From Pseudoalteromonas neustonica (lineage in GTDB: Bacteria > Pseudomonadota > Gammaproteobacteria > Enterobacterales > Alteromonadaceae), in NCBI RefSeq assembly GCF_001653135.1, contig NZ_BDDS01000025.1, forward strand, positions 1 to 55,516: a stretch of DNA of 55,516 nucleotides, in the 5' to 3' direction. Shown here in pieces: positions 35,724 through 43,085 of the stretch (positions are counted from its first letter, which is position 1; each line of letters opens with the position of its first letter). The position numbers were made by a program, and so were the translations under genes. The notes under the pieces are model-generated. The model was not told the DNA's origin, did no database searches, and was given only the letters and a program-made list of their open reading frames with translations.

Positions 35724-36206
35724 CTAAATTTGTTGCCATTTGGGTGCGTGCACCTTATTGATTAAATCCAATTGCTGTTGATATATCTGAGCAAGCATTT
35801 TCAATAGCGCTGGGTTTTCAGGCTCATTCTCAAGCGCTTGCTTTATCGCGCTTTCAGCCTCTTCCAGTTCATTTAATTGCTGCTGCCAATTATTCGTTAA
35901 TGCCGGTTGATTTTGATATTGCACTAACAAGCTTTGCTTTTGCTCTGTAAAATAATCACTCATAGCAACACCCGTTTTTTGCTGCGGCGTATTAAAAAGT
36001 AACTGAGCAGTCAATAACGCTCCGACCGTGCATGCAGCAACACCAGCTAGTTTAGGCCACACAGCCACTTTAGTTTGTTGCGGTAGTTTGTGTGATAGTG
36101 CTTTTTCAATACCTGGCCACAAATCTTTTTGCGGCGGGAGTTCAGTTTGCGAGCGATTTAATGACTCAACTAAAAATTCTTCAAAATCAAGCTTGCTCAT
36201 TTTCAT
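35724..36206 (-). CDS. Probable anti-sigma factor
   Basis: This is a 160-residue single-span membrane protein. A cytoplasmic N-terminal region of about 50 residues is followed by a transmembrane helix near 50-72 (LAGVAACTVGALLTAQLLF). A periplasmic helical region of about 85 residues rich in glutamine and glutamate completes it. The zinc-binding HxxxCxxC motif of ZAS anti-sigma factors is absent. The call rests on topology and on a 20-base overlap with the ECF sigma gene, the usual coupling of sigma and anti-sigma. The periplasmic part looks like a coiled coil. Confidence 0.7.
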   Translation of the reverse strand: MKMSKLDFEEFLVESLNRSQTELPPQKDLWPGIEKALSHKLPQQTKVAVWPKLAGVAACTVGALLTAQLLFNTPQQKTGVAMSDYFTEQKQSLLVQYQNQPALTNNWQQQLNELEEAESAIKQALENEPENPALLKMLAQIYQQQLDLINKVHAPKWQQI

Positions 36207-36744
36207 ACCACTCTTTTAATAACTGTCGTGCGCGATGAAACTGCGACTTACTAGAACCAACTGCCATACCTAGCATGGTTGCAATTTCCTCATGGCGATA
36301 ACCTTCAATAGCGTGTAATACAAATACCATTCGGGCTCGCTCTGGGAGCCTTAAAACCAATTTATCGAGTCCATTTAAACCTTGGCAATCATCAGCGCTT
36401 TGCTCATCCATACCACTTTGTTCAAAACTCACTACTTTTTGCAGCCAGTTTTTATGTTTGCGTAAGTAACTAATGGCAATATTGCTGGTAACACTGTGCA
36501 GCCAAGTCGAAAATTGTGACTGCCCTTCAAAGCTAGCAATTTTATGCCATAACTGTACAAACACTTCTTGCGTGGCATCTTCAGCGTGCTCTCTATCAGC
36601 GAGTAATCGTAGGCATAATGCGTATACTCGCTTAACATGCAGTGTATACAACGCTGCATAGGCTTGTTGATCGCCACTTTTTACTTTCTCAATCAACACA
36701 GTTTCACTGTGTTGATTAAAAGCATGTTTTGCATTTATCAACAT
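36187..36744 (-). CDS. ECF-type RNA polymerase sigma factor
   Basis: This is a 185-residue sigma-70 family ECF factor. Region 2 includes YAALYTLHVKRVYALCLRLL and the -10-binding ADREHAEDATQEVFVQLWHK, followed by FSTWLHSVTSNIAISYLR. Region 4 is LVLRLPERARMVFVLHAIEGYRHEEIATMLGM with HTH GSSKSQFHRARQLLKE. The linker between the two is short. It heads an operon with the anti-sigma-like and DUF4097 genes. No strong ribosome site is visible before the ATG. Whether it autoregulates cannot be judged. Confidence 0.9.
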   Translation of the reverse strand: MLINAKHAFNQHSETVLIEKVKSGDQQAYAALYTLHVKRVYALCLRLLADREHAEDATQEVFVQLWHKIASFEGQSQFSTWLHSVTSNIAISYLRKHKNWLQKVVSFEQSGMDEQSADDCQGLNGLDKLVLRLPERARMVFVLHAIEGYRHEEIATMLGMAVGSSKSQFHRARQLLKEWYENEQA

Positions 36745-37032
36745 CGCAGATGTTGTCCCTTTATGATTATTATTCTGAATGTAGTTTATACTTAAGCCAT
36801 GTAGAAATACGATATTTCAGGTTTTTAAGTTTCTTGCATAGTTAGACGTGAAAAGAGGTGAAAAAGGTTTAAAGGACGTTTAATTATTTTTAATTTAATC
36901 TCAATTTTGGTTAAAGTATTTCCGCGTATATTTAACTATATGAAAATAATCTCAACTGTCCAACCGGAGATTTTCAGGTATTACGGCACTAATCTCGCTA
37001 GGGGCTTTTTATCATCAGTCGATTCAACATAG

Positions 37033-37196
37033 TTATACCAATCTGCGTAGATATGGAGCCTATTTAATGACAAGAAAATTGCGCTATAACTAGGCTAAAA
37101 TTTTTATATCTAGTTGTTCTAAATAAAATTTTTAACAACGTTATAGCGTGATTTAATTCGTTAAATTGTTCAAATATTTATGCAGATTGGTGTTAA
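37033..37196. mobile_element. MITE-like palindromic element
   Basis: The 164-bp segment has terminal inverted repeats: TTATACCAATCTGCGTAGAT at the left matches the inverse of ATTTATGCAGATTGGTGTTA at the right, with ACCAATCTGC exact. A second inner inverted pair is GCTATAAC/GTTATAGC. It has no open reading frame. The structure fits a non-autonomous miniature element. The parent transposase is not in the window and only one copy is present, so mobility is inferred. Confidence 0.65.
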
Positions 37197-37254
37197 CATT
37201 GAAAATAGCCACAAGGCCTGATTTTTCAGCTAAGACTCAGAACTTAATCTATTG

Positions 37255-37285
37255 AAATAAAAACGACTAACCTAAGTTAGCCGTT
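37255..37285 (-). terminator. Terminator after the minor-pilin operon
   Basis: On the minus strand AACGGCTAAC pairs with GTTAGTCGTT (one G-U pair) around a 4-base loop and runs into TTTTTATT, 17 bases beyond the last pilin gene. Confidence 0.85.
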
Positions 37286-37301
37286 ATAAATATAAACACA
37301 A

Positions 37302-39122
37302 TTAAGGAGTCGGTATTATGGGGTCTACCACTGCTTTTTGAGGAGTTTTATAGGACCAACCAAGGAAAATTAACTCGCCTGCAGTTTTACCTCCCCCGCC
37401 ACCGCCAACATTAGTCAAGTTAACATCATGGTGAATACCACCCTTACCTGATGCGGTGACCGTTTTTCCTCTAATAGAACCACTAAAACCACCATTAGCA
37501 ACCACTTTAACATCCGTTTTAGGCGCATAGATTGCAGCATACAAATTAGCATCAGCGTCTATATCTATACCATTATTTTGCTCATTGCTTGAATAGACAC
37601 TAAATACAGGCTTGCCTGTGGCTGTTAAACCATGCTTCATGGTTATAGAGCCTGGTGAAGCTTTCATTTTAACTTTACCTGTTACGTAAAGAGTTAAACT
37701 ACTCCCTTCTGCAATATGTATTTCTGACGACCCTTCCATTTTAAAGTCACCATTAACAACTAAAGTAACGTCACCACCGGCCACTTTTAAATTACCATTA
37801 TTTAATGAAAGACTACCCATCTTGAGTACTTTAACATCAACCTCTTTATCTATCGTGGCAAGCGCATAAGTAATTGTGGCTGGGCGAGCACCTAACCAAT
37901 TTTCCCATACATAGCTCCCCTGATTTTCAATTTTAGATTGCGCAATCTCAGGTGTTAACTCATAAATAACACGCGTTTCAGGCTTACTAGGAACAAGTAC
38001 CGAGTTACCGTGCTTAACTATAATTTTTTCAGCCGCAGGATCAATAAGCGCAGTAACAAGTTTGGTTACATCAATTGGATCACACTTTACTTTACCGCCT
38101 TCAAAATTAGTCGGATCTTGTGAAGGAACTAACTCGACATTTGGGTTAACGTTATAGCGCAGATCTGAGTAAGGTATACCATCTTGTTCTAGTTGGGACG
38201 CCAAATTCTTTGCAGTGAATGTTCCACCATACATCACATCTAACCCATCATTATTTCGATTCACTAAGATTGTAGTTGCGCTATTGTTAGGGATAATAAA
38301 GTCCTTATTAGCCCGAATAACACCTAACACCTTGCCTTGCTTCCAAGTCACGTGACCTGCAGATAAAACATCACCACCTACAGCAGTATCAAGGGGGAAG
38401 CCGTCCGGTAAAACAGGATCGGTTGATACAGTGAAATTAGAATCAATAATAATATGATTGTTTGCGCGTAAAGTACCCGTTATAGGCGATGACCCCGAAA
38501 AAATGATACTGCCTGTTGCATGCACACTACCCCAAATTGCTGACGCTCCTGACAAGGTAACATCCTTATCTTTATAGACAGTACCTATCACCGCACCAGC
38601 TTCCGCTTTACTGGGATCATAGTCCCCCTTGCTTGAATCGAAACTATCAATTCGACCGCTCGCACTGAGTGATACGCCTTCACAGCCAACAATTGCATTT
38701 TGAAAAAGTGATTCGGCTTTACCTGGTTTAAATCCAAATCGTGCAACTAAATTGCTTTGCGCGTCACCGCTATAGCGCTGACCAAGACTAGCTATTTCTA
38801 ATTCCCCAGCAAGGTTTTTACTTATGCTTGCATCATATGTTGCGTCGATTCCAATCAAACCTCTGCCACTGGCATTACCCGCTGCGGCAATTAATCCATC
38901 AATGTCTAATTCTCCATTATTATTCAACGCTTGCTGCATTAGTCTCGCTTCTTCGAACACACCTTTTTCTGCAAGCAAACGACTATTCATTTTCTTTTGA
39001 AAATTACCACTCATGCGCTCTTGTACAATATTTTCGCGTAATGAATTAAGTACTACAATACTTGCCATACTGGTCAATATAAGCACCGTAATGAGTGTAA
39101 AACCTTGCTGTTTATTGTTCAC
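37302..39122 (-). CDS. PilX-like pilus assembly protein with large beta-structured C-terminal domain
   Basis: This is a 606-residue protein. The N-terminal class III-like leader and hydrophobic helix (GFTLITVLILTSMASIVVLN) are followed by the PilX_N signature NIVQERMSGNFQKKMNSRLLAEKG. Ordinary PilX is about 150-200 residues. Here some 450 extra residues form repeated short strands (DKDVTLSGASAIWGSVHATG, KVKMKASPGSITMKHG), suggesting a solenoid. A glycine run (GGGGGG) and a proline-ending tail follow. Last gene of the pilin operon. Its GTG start overlaps the pilW stop by one base (TAGTG). Confidence 0.78.
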   Translation of the reverse strand: MNNKQQGFTLITVLILTSMASIVVLNSLRENIVQERMSGNFQKKMNSRLLAEKGVFEEARLMQQALNNNGELDIDGLIAAAGNASGRGLIGIDATYDASISKNLAGELEIASLGQRYSGDAQSNLVARFGFKPGKAESLFQNAIVGCEGVSLSASGRIDSFDSSKGDYDPSKAEAGAVIGTVYKDKDVTLSGASAIWGSVHATGSIIFSGSSPITGTLRANNHIIIDSNFTVSTDPVLPDGFPLDTAVGGDVLSAGHVTWKQGKVLGVIRANKDFIIPNNSATTILVNRNNDGLDVMYGGTFTAKNLASQLEQDGIPYSDLRYNVNPNVELVPSQDPTNFEGGKVKCDPIDVTKLVTALIDPAAEKIIVKHGNSVLVPSKPETRVIYELTPEIAQSKIENQGSYVWENWLGARPATITYALATIDKEVDVKVLKMGSLSLNNGNLKVAGGDVTLVVNGDFKMEGSSEIHIAEGSSLTLYVTGKVKMKASPGSITMKHGLTATGKPVFSVYSSNEQNNGIDIDADANLYAAIYAPKTDVKVVANGGFSGSIRGKTVTASGKGGIHHDVNLTNVGGGGGGKTAGELIFLGWSYKTPQKAVVDPIIPTP

Positions 39123-39643
39123 TACACACCACCAAAAGCATTCGTTAAAATAACATTAGAAACCGCAACATCAATACTTATTGCGTTACCAAACTGACTC
39201 GGTAAATTTTCAGGCGCCACATTGATTTTTACTACGTTGTTATTAATAGAAAAATTTAACCTTTCAACACCTGTTAGTAACCGCTCTGGAGCAGCAGCTC
39301 CTAACGTACACATTAAGTTATTGCCCGTTAATGTGTATATTTCCGTCGTAGGTGCCACAGCGACACTTCCATTACAGGTAATTACGCCTGCGGGCTGCCC
39401 AATACTAATAGATAACCCGTCAGCGGCGACAATCGGTAGAGTCGGTGTTTGCTTTATGCTCCGAGTAAATACTTTGCTTGTATAGCGTATAACTTCTTGT
39501 GCATTTTCAAGCTCCTTACTGACCATAATGGTACCTTTAATCGCAGAATACGACAGGCTCACCCCTGCCAATAAAAATGATCCAGCGGCCAAAGCAACCA
39601 TTAATTCCACTAATGTATAGCCACGCATTGAAGAAGAGCTCAT
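39122..39643 (-). CDS. pilW: PilW-like minor pilin
   Basis: This is a 173-residue type IV minor pilin. The prepilin cleavage site and hydrophobic helix are MRGYTLVELMVALAAGSFLL, with the conserved glutamate at mature position 5. A beta-rich C-terminal domain follows, containing two cysteines far apart (ITCNGSV and LMCTLG), a likely disulfide. Minor pilins prime pilus assembly at the inner membrane. I chose the ATG at 39643, 3 bases past the pilV stop, over an upstream GTG in pilV. The gene is shorter than typical PilW (about 270-330). Confidence 0.78.
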   Translation of the reverse strand: MSSSSMRGYTLVELMVALAAGSFLLAGVSLSYSAIKGTIMVSKELENAQEVIRYTSKVFTRSIKQTPTLPIVAADGLSISIGQPAGVITCNGSVAVAPTTEIYTLTGNNLMCTLGAAAPERLLTGVERLNFSINNNVVKINVAPENLPSQFGNAISIDVAVSNVILTNAFGGV

Positions 39644-39645
39644 AA

Positions 39646-40047
39646 CTAAATACACCCAGCAGGTAAAGTAGGATAACTTGCATTAAGCGATATTTGATTT
39701 ACAGCTGCATCCGTCATCCGCTCATCAGCCCATGAAACTGTAATTTGCATGTCATCAGCATAAGCCGCAGGTAATGTGAGCTGAAAGTCTGTTGTTTGAG
39801 GCCCTAGAAAGGTCCGAAAGTTTACATCAGTAAATAGTGCTGGGTTTGTCGTTTGCAACTCACATAAGCGTGGCCAAATACGTTCGAGAGTATTTTGGCC
39901 TTGCACCAAAGAAACCGTATAATTGAAACTGTTATTTGCGAACTGCAACGACTTTAATTGCGCGGCAGCTAAGCCCAACAATGCTATGCCAGCAATGACA
40001 ACTGACAGCATAACTTCTAACAATGAAAATCCATTTTGCTTTATCAT
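39646..40047 (-). CDS. pilV: PilV-like minor pilin
   Basis: This is a 133-residue protein with prepilin leader and helix KQNGFSLLEVMLSVVIAGIALLG, matching PilV. GFSLLEVM is the hallmark. The C-terminal domain contains LQTTNPALF and VSWADERM, and ends in a cysteine-containing YPTLPAGCI. The ATG at 40047 overlaps the fimT stop by one base (TAATG), indicating coupling. Third gene of the operon. Confidence 0.82.
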   Translation of the reverse strand: MIKQNGFSLLEVMLSVVIAGIALLGLAAAQLKSLQFANNSFNYTVSLVQGQNTLERIWPRLCELQTTNPALFTDVNFRTFLGPQTTDFQLTLPAAYADDMQITVSWADERMTDAAVNQISLNASYPTLPAGCI

Positions 40048-40496
40048 TATGCACAACCTACCGATTTTTCAATCAGCCAATTTTGGCCGCTTTTTAAAAT
40101 ACACAAATAATAATCAACGGTATCAGTTGACGTATCTTCAACTAAAATTGTACTTGCAGCAGATATTTCACCAGTTGATAACACTGTACGATTAACGAGG
40201 GATACAGTAACCCCTTGATGTTGAATAACAAATTCTTTTAAAACAGTTTCGACACCATCAACAGGAGCCTTCACTTGCCACTTAGTACCGCTAACTGCTA
40301 ATGTTACATCCTTATCGCGTTTCACAGCTTCACTGCGCGCATATTTATATACGCTATTAAGTTGGTTTGCAGTAGTGACTACGCGATCTTGCATAATCTG
40401 CTGGCTAAATGAAGGGAAAGCCAAGACAGCCATAATACCTATAATGCTAACTACAACCATTAATTCAACTAAAGTAAAACCAGCCGTCTTGTTCAT
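40047..40496 (-). CDS. fimT: FimT/GspH-type minor pilin
   Basis: This is a 149-residue pseudopilin-like protein. The leader and helix are NKTAGFTLVELMVVVSIIGIMAVLAFPSF, and a GspH/FimT domain follows with ANQLNSVYKYARSEAVKRDKDVTLAVSG, the classic signature. Two cysteines near the C terminus (YLCILK and SVGCA) may bond. FimT proteins have been linked to DNA binding in natural transformation in some species. That role is untested here. The ATG at 40496 follows the pilE stop by two bases. Confidence 0.85.
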   Translation of the reverse strand: MNKTAGFTLVELMVVVSIIGIMAVLAFPSFSQQIMQDRVVTTANQLNSVYKYARSEAVKRDKDVTLAVSGTKWQVKAPVDGVETVLKEFVIQHQGVTVSLVNRTVLSTGEISAASTILVEDTSTDTVDYYLCILKSGQNWLIEKSVGCA

Positions 40497-40498
40497 TA

Positions 40499-40951
40499 TT
40501 ATTCCCAACAATTCGTCACGGCAAAACCACCTTTAGTAGCGGATTGTGTTCCATCTTGCTTTATAGCGAGTGCACCACAACGATCGCCTTTTTGTGCCGA
40601 TGTTGATTTTGGAGTTGCTGTTAATGTAAATTGGCGATTTTTAAAATCAACATTAGCGGCGGCTCCTGGTACGCGATCTGAGGCTACATAACTAAAGCTG
40701 TAAAAGTCGGTATTGACAGCCCCATTAAAAGCATCTGGATACCCTCCATTACGAGAATAAATACGCTCTAATACTGCGCCATGTTGGAGCATTACTTGCT
40801 GAATATCAGCGCGTCGGCTACGTTCCATTTGCTCGGTATAGGCAGGCATAGCCACGGTATATAAAATACCTATAATGGCTACAACTATTAGTAACTCAAC
40901 TAATGTAAAACCATTCTTTTGGCGTACATTTTCTCTCATCTTATCTTTCAC
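40499..40951 (-). CDS. pilE: PilE-type minor pilin
   Basis: This is a 150-residue type IV pilin with leader and helix QKNGFTLVELLIVVAIIGILYTVAMPAY. It has an alpha1 extension (YTEQMERSRRADIQQVMLQHGAVLERIYSRNGGYPD) and a C-terminal disulfide region (GDRCGALAIKQDG to FAVTNCWE). It matches the PilE minor pilin that heads such clusters. The GTG start has AAGGA 8 bases upstream. An ATG four codons later is the alternative. First gene of the operon, with a promoter at 40988-41017. Confidence 0.85.
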   Translation of the reverse strand: MKDKMRENVRQKNGFTLVELLIVVAIIGILYTVAMPAYTEQMERSRRADIQQVMLQHGAVLERIYSRNGGYPDAFNGAVNTDFYSFSYVASDRVPGAAANVDFKNRQFTLTATPKSTSAQKGDRCGALAIKQDGTQSATKGGFAVTNCWE

Positions 40952-40987
40952 TCTCTAGTTCCTTTACACTATGCCCAGTGCACAAAC

Positions 40988-41017
40988 AATATACAGTGAC
41001 AACGCTGTCAATGTCAA
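40988..41017 (-). promoter_or_regulatory. Candidate promoter of the minor-pilin operon
   Basis: On the minus strand TTGACA (41012-41017) and TATATT (40988-40993) are 18 bases apart, with the -10 box 37 bases before the pilE start. The spacer holds a dyad TGACA-GCGT-TGTCA, a possible operator. The rest of the 307-base gap (40952-41258) is AT-rich and holds only the rplI terminator. Confidence 0.55.
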
Positions 41018-41212
41018 TTAAGTACGATTTATTTACAAAAAAATATCATTTAATAGTGATAAATAATTAGTTTTTATTATTGAAATATTAAATCAAGAGT
41101 GGAATACACACTTAGCCAAAATGGGTACTCTAATCCATTTTTTCTAAAAATGATACAAAATGACGTCTATTTGCGGGGATTAAACTATTTTATTACATAA
41201 GCTGTACACAAC

Positions 41213-41243
41213 AAAAAAGCCGTGCGCAATGCACGGCTTTTAT
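41213..41243 (-). terminator. Terminator after rplI
   Basis: GCCGTGC-GCAAT-GCACGGC forms a 7-bp GC-rich stem flanked by A7 and T-rich sequence (AAAAAAGCC/GGCTTTTA), 16 bases past the rplI stop. It can work in both directions. Confidence 0.88.
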
Positions 41244-41258
41244 ACTTAATTATAAAAA

Positions 41259-41711
41259 TTAAGCTTCAGCGATTACGATTACTTTAATAGTAGCCGTTAC
41301 GTCTGAATGTACTGCGATTGATACGTCAAATTCGCCAGTCTCACGGATAGTTCCTAGAGGTAAACGAACTTCTGACTTAGCAACTTCAACACCAACAGCT
41401 GAGATAGCGTCAGCGATGTCGCGAGTACCAATAGAACCGAATAACTTACCTTCGTCACCAGCTTTAGATACTAATGTAACTTCAGCTAATGCTTCAAGTT
41501 TCTCAGCGCGTGCTTGTGCAGCAACAAGCTGTTCAGCGATTTTCGCTTCAAGCTCTGCACGACGTGCGTCAAAAGTTTCAACGTTAGCTTTAGTTGCAGG
41601 AACTGCCTTACCTTGCGGGAAAAGGAAGTTACGTGCGAAGCCAGATTTAACTACAACCTGGTCACCTAGGCCACCTAGGTTAGCGATCTTATCTAGTAGA
41701 ATAACTTGCAT
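41259..41711 (-). CDS. rplI: Ribosomal protein L9
   Basis: L9 binds 23S rRNA near the L1 stalk and helps fidelity. It has 150 residues (E. coli 149), opening MQVILLDKIANLGGLGDQVVVKSG with the signature FARNFLFPQGKAVPAT. A long connecting helix (about 45-75) and C-terminal domain (GKLFGSIGTRDIADAI) follow. Last gene of rpsF-priB-rpsR-rplI, 36 bases after rpsR, with a terminator behind it. Confidence 0.97.
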   Translation of the reverse strand: MQVILLDKIANLGGLGDQVVVKSGFARNFLFPQGKAVPATKANVETFDARRAELEAKIAEQLVAAQARAEKLEALAEVTLVSKAGDEGKLFGSIGTRDIADAISAVGVEVAKSEVRLPLGTIRETGEFDVSIAVHSDVTATIKVIVIAEA

Positions 41712-41747
41712 GTTTCTACACCTTTTAAAAACGTGTTAATCCGCTGC

Positions 41748-41975
41748 TTACTTATGTAAGTCAGTGTATGGAAGAAGGGCTAAGTAGCGAGCACGCTTAA
41801 TAGCAGTTGCTAGCTGGCGCTGGTATTTAGCGCTAGTACCTGTAATACGGCTAGGTACGATTTTGCCACTTTCTGTAACATAGTTTCTAAGAGTAGCTAG
41901 ATCTTTATAATCGATTTGTTGTACGCCTTCCGCTTTAAAGCGGCAGAACTTACGACGTCTGAAATAACGTGCCAT
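41748..41975 (-). CDS. rpsR: Ribosomal protein S18
   Basis: S18 sits in the 30S platform next to S6. The 75-residue protein equals the E. coli length and starts MARYFRRRKFCRFKAEG. The signature IDYKDLATLRNYVTESGKIVPSRITGT-like region is intact. It lies 12 bases downstream of priB in the S6 operon. Confidence 0.97.
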   Translation of the reverse strand: MARYFRRRKFCRFKAEGVQQIDYKDLATLRNYVTESGKIVPSRITGTSAKYQRQLATAIKRARYLALLPYTDLHK

Positions 41976-41987
41976 GAGATTAATTCC

Positions 41988-42314
41988 TCAAATAATTCTT
42001 TCGATATGCTGAGCATGCAAAACCAATTGGCTAAGGCCGTTACGACCTTCATGGCGGTTTAAAAAACCGCTCACTTGCAATGCCTGCCCAACGTGCAAAT
42101 GTTGAGTCTGTTGTTGCATTTGCTTACCACTAGCAACCACTTGAAGCTTTACATAACTATTACGGTTAAGGTCTGCTTCAACTTGCATTGATTTATGTTC
42201 TACAACAAAAATACAATGCGGTATACCAGCAGGGCTTTGACTATATTTGGGCGTTTTACAAACGACTCCAGATAGTGTTAGTTGATTCATATAAGGACTA
42301 AGCGTTTGGCTCAT
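41988..42314 (-). CDS. priB: Primosomal replication protein N (PriB)
   Basis: PriB is an OB-fold dimer that binds single-stranded DNA and joins PriA in restarting replication. The 108-residue product matches E. coli PriB (104) from MNQLTLSGVVCKTP, through GIPHCIFVVEHKSMQVEA, to GRNGLSQLVLHAQHIE. The first ATG (42314) adds eight residues. Starting at 42290 would align better with E. coli, but neither ATG has a strong ribosome site, so the start is uncertain. It keeps its usual place between rpsF and rpsR. Confidence 0.93.
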   Translation of the reverse strand: MSQTLSPYMNQLTLSGVVCKTPKYSQSPAGIPHCIFVVEHKSMQVEADLNRNSYVKLQVVASGKQMQQQTQHLHVGQALQVSGFLNRHEGRNGLSQLVLHAQHIERII

Positions 42315-42359
42315 CTTAATTACTCAACTGAACAAGCGCCATGCTTGGACTCAAAACAA

Positions 42360-42701
42360 TTAAGCAGCTGGTGCTTCTTTCTTCTCTTCTCTTACAAGAG
42401 GAGACGCTTCAGTTACAGCATTTTTAGTACGCATAACTAAGTTACGAAGCACTGCATCGTTGTAGCGGAAAGTAGTTTCTAGCTCGCTGATTACTTCAGT
42501 AGGTGCTTCAACGTTCATAAGAACATAGTGAGCTTTATGAAGCTTGTTGATTGGGTATGCTAATTGACGGCGACCCCAATCTTCAAGACGGTGGATAACA
42601 CCACCAGCTTCAGTGATTGAACCAGTATAACGTTCGATCATACCAGATACTTGCTCACTCTGATCAGGGTGAACCATGAATACGATTTCGTAATGACGCA
42701 T
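42360..42701 (-). CDS. rpsF: Ribosomal protein S6
   Basis: S6 pairs with S18 on the 30S platform. The 113-residue protein starts MRHYEIVFMVHPDQSEQVSGMIERY and has GVIHRLEDWGRRQLAYPINK and HYVLMNVEA. The C-terminal tail is EEKKEAPAA. E. coli S6 ends in two glutamates added to by RimK. Here the encoded tail ends in alanines after glutamates and lysines, which matters for whether the RimK in this window modifies it. TAAGGAATATCC is the ribosome site. The promoter is at 42794-42822. Confidence 0.97.
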   Translation of the reverse strand: MRHYEIVFMVHPDQSEQVSGMIERYTGSITEAGGVIHRLEDWGRRQLAYPINKLHKAHYVLMNVEAPTEVISELETTFRYNDAVLRNLVMRTKNAVTEASPLVREEKKEAPAA

Positions 42702-42793
42702 GGATATTCCTTACGGTTAATAGAGCCTTCTACCGTTTCGGCCGGTCGGTTTAAGGCAAGGAATTAATAGTTTAAAAGCCGAAATGAGCGCGC

Positions 42794-42822
42794 ATTTTAC
42801 GCTTAGTTGGAAAATTAAGCAA
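42794..42822 (-). promoter_or_regulatory. Promoter of the rpsF-priB-rpsR-rplI operon
   Basis: On the minus strand TTGCTT (42817-42822) and TAAAAT (42794-42799) are 17 bases apart, with a GC-rich GCGCGC discriminator as expected for a stringently controlled ribosomal promoter. The leader of about 85 bases contains an inverted pair (GACCGGCCGAAACGG region), a possible S6:S18 control site. The heptamer array begins 36 bases upstream of the -35 box. Confidence 0.7.
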
Positions 42823-42857
42823 GCAGGTTTTTTAGCTTTAAGTGGGGGAGTTAATAA

Positions 42858-42983
42858 ATCAGCTATCAGCTATCAGCTATCAGCTATCAGCTATCAGCTA
42901 TCAGCTATCAGCTATCAGCTATCAGCTATCAGCTATCAGCTATCAGCTATCAGCTATCAGCTATCAGCTATCAGCTATCAGCT
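42858..42983. repeat. Heptanucleotide tandem array, 18 perfect copies of ATCAGCT
   Basis: The unit ATCAGCT is repeated exactly 18 times (126 bases) without a mismatch. It lies in the 384-base gap between rlmB and rpsF, upstream of the rpsF promoter. An open frame across it would encode a SAISYQL repeat but lacks coding signs, so I treat it as noncoding. Confidence 0.97.
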
Positions 42984-43033
42984 AGAAATTTTGCTCATAT
43001 TAACTTACGTGTCAAGACGAGCTTGTCTTAAAC

Positions 43034-43068
43034 TGACGGCTGACGGCTGACGGCTGACGGCTGACGGC
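43034..43068. repeat. Heptanucleotide tandem array, 5 copies of TGACGGC
   Basis: Five perfect units of TGACGGC lie 50 bases from the first array and 17 bases from the rlmB stop. Read on the opposite strand, the first array has unit GCTGATA. This one on the plus strand is GCTGACG, so the two are related and lie in inverted orientation. Confidence 0.95.
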
Positions 43069-43085
43069 TACAAGCTTACAGCTTT

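Larger units (their letters stand above)
36745..37301. other. 557-base gene-free interval
   Basis: This gap separates the sigma-factor operon from the end of the pilin operon. It holds the sigma operon's upstream region (36745-36950, AT-rich, no firm promoter call), the hairpin-forming stretch near 36960-37010, the MITE-like element at 37033-37196 and the pilin terminator at 37255-37285. Confidence 0.7.

Noticed and set aside
42784..43050. An 88-codon open frame encoding a repeated SAISYQL peptide
   Set aside because: It exists only because the heptamer array has no stop in this frame. It has no ribosome site or homology, and its start region overlaps the rpsF promoter on the other strand.
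42858..43068. CRISPR array
   Set aside because: The repeats are contiguous 7-base units without spacers and no cas gene is present.
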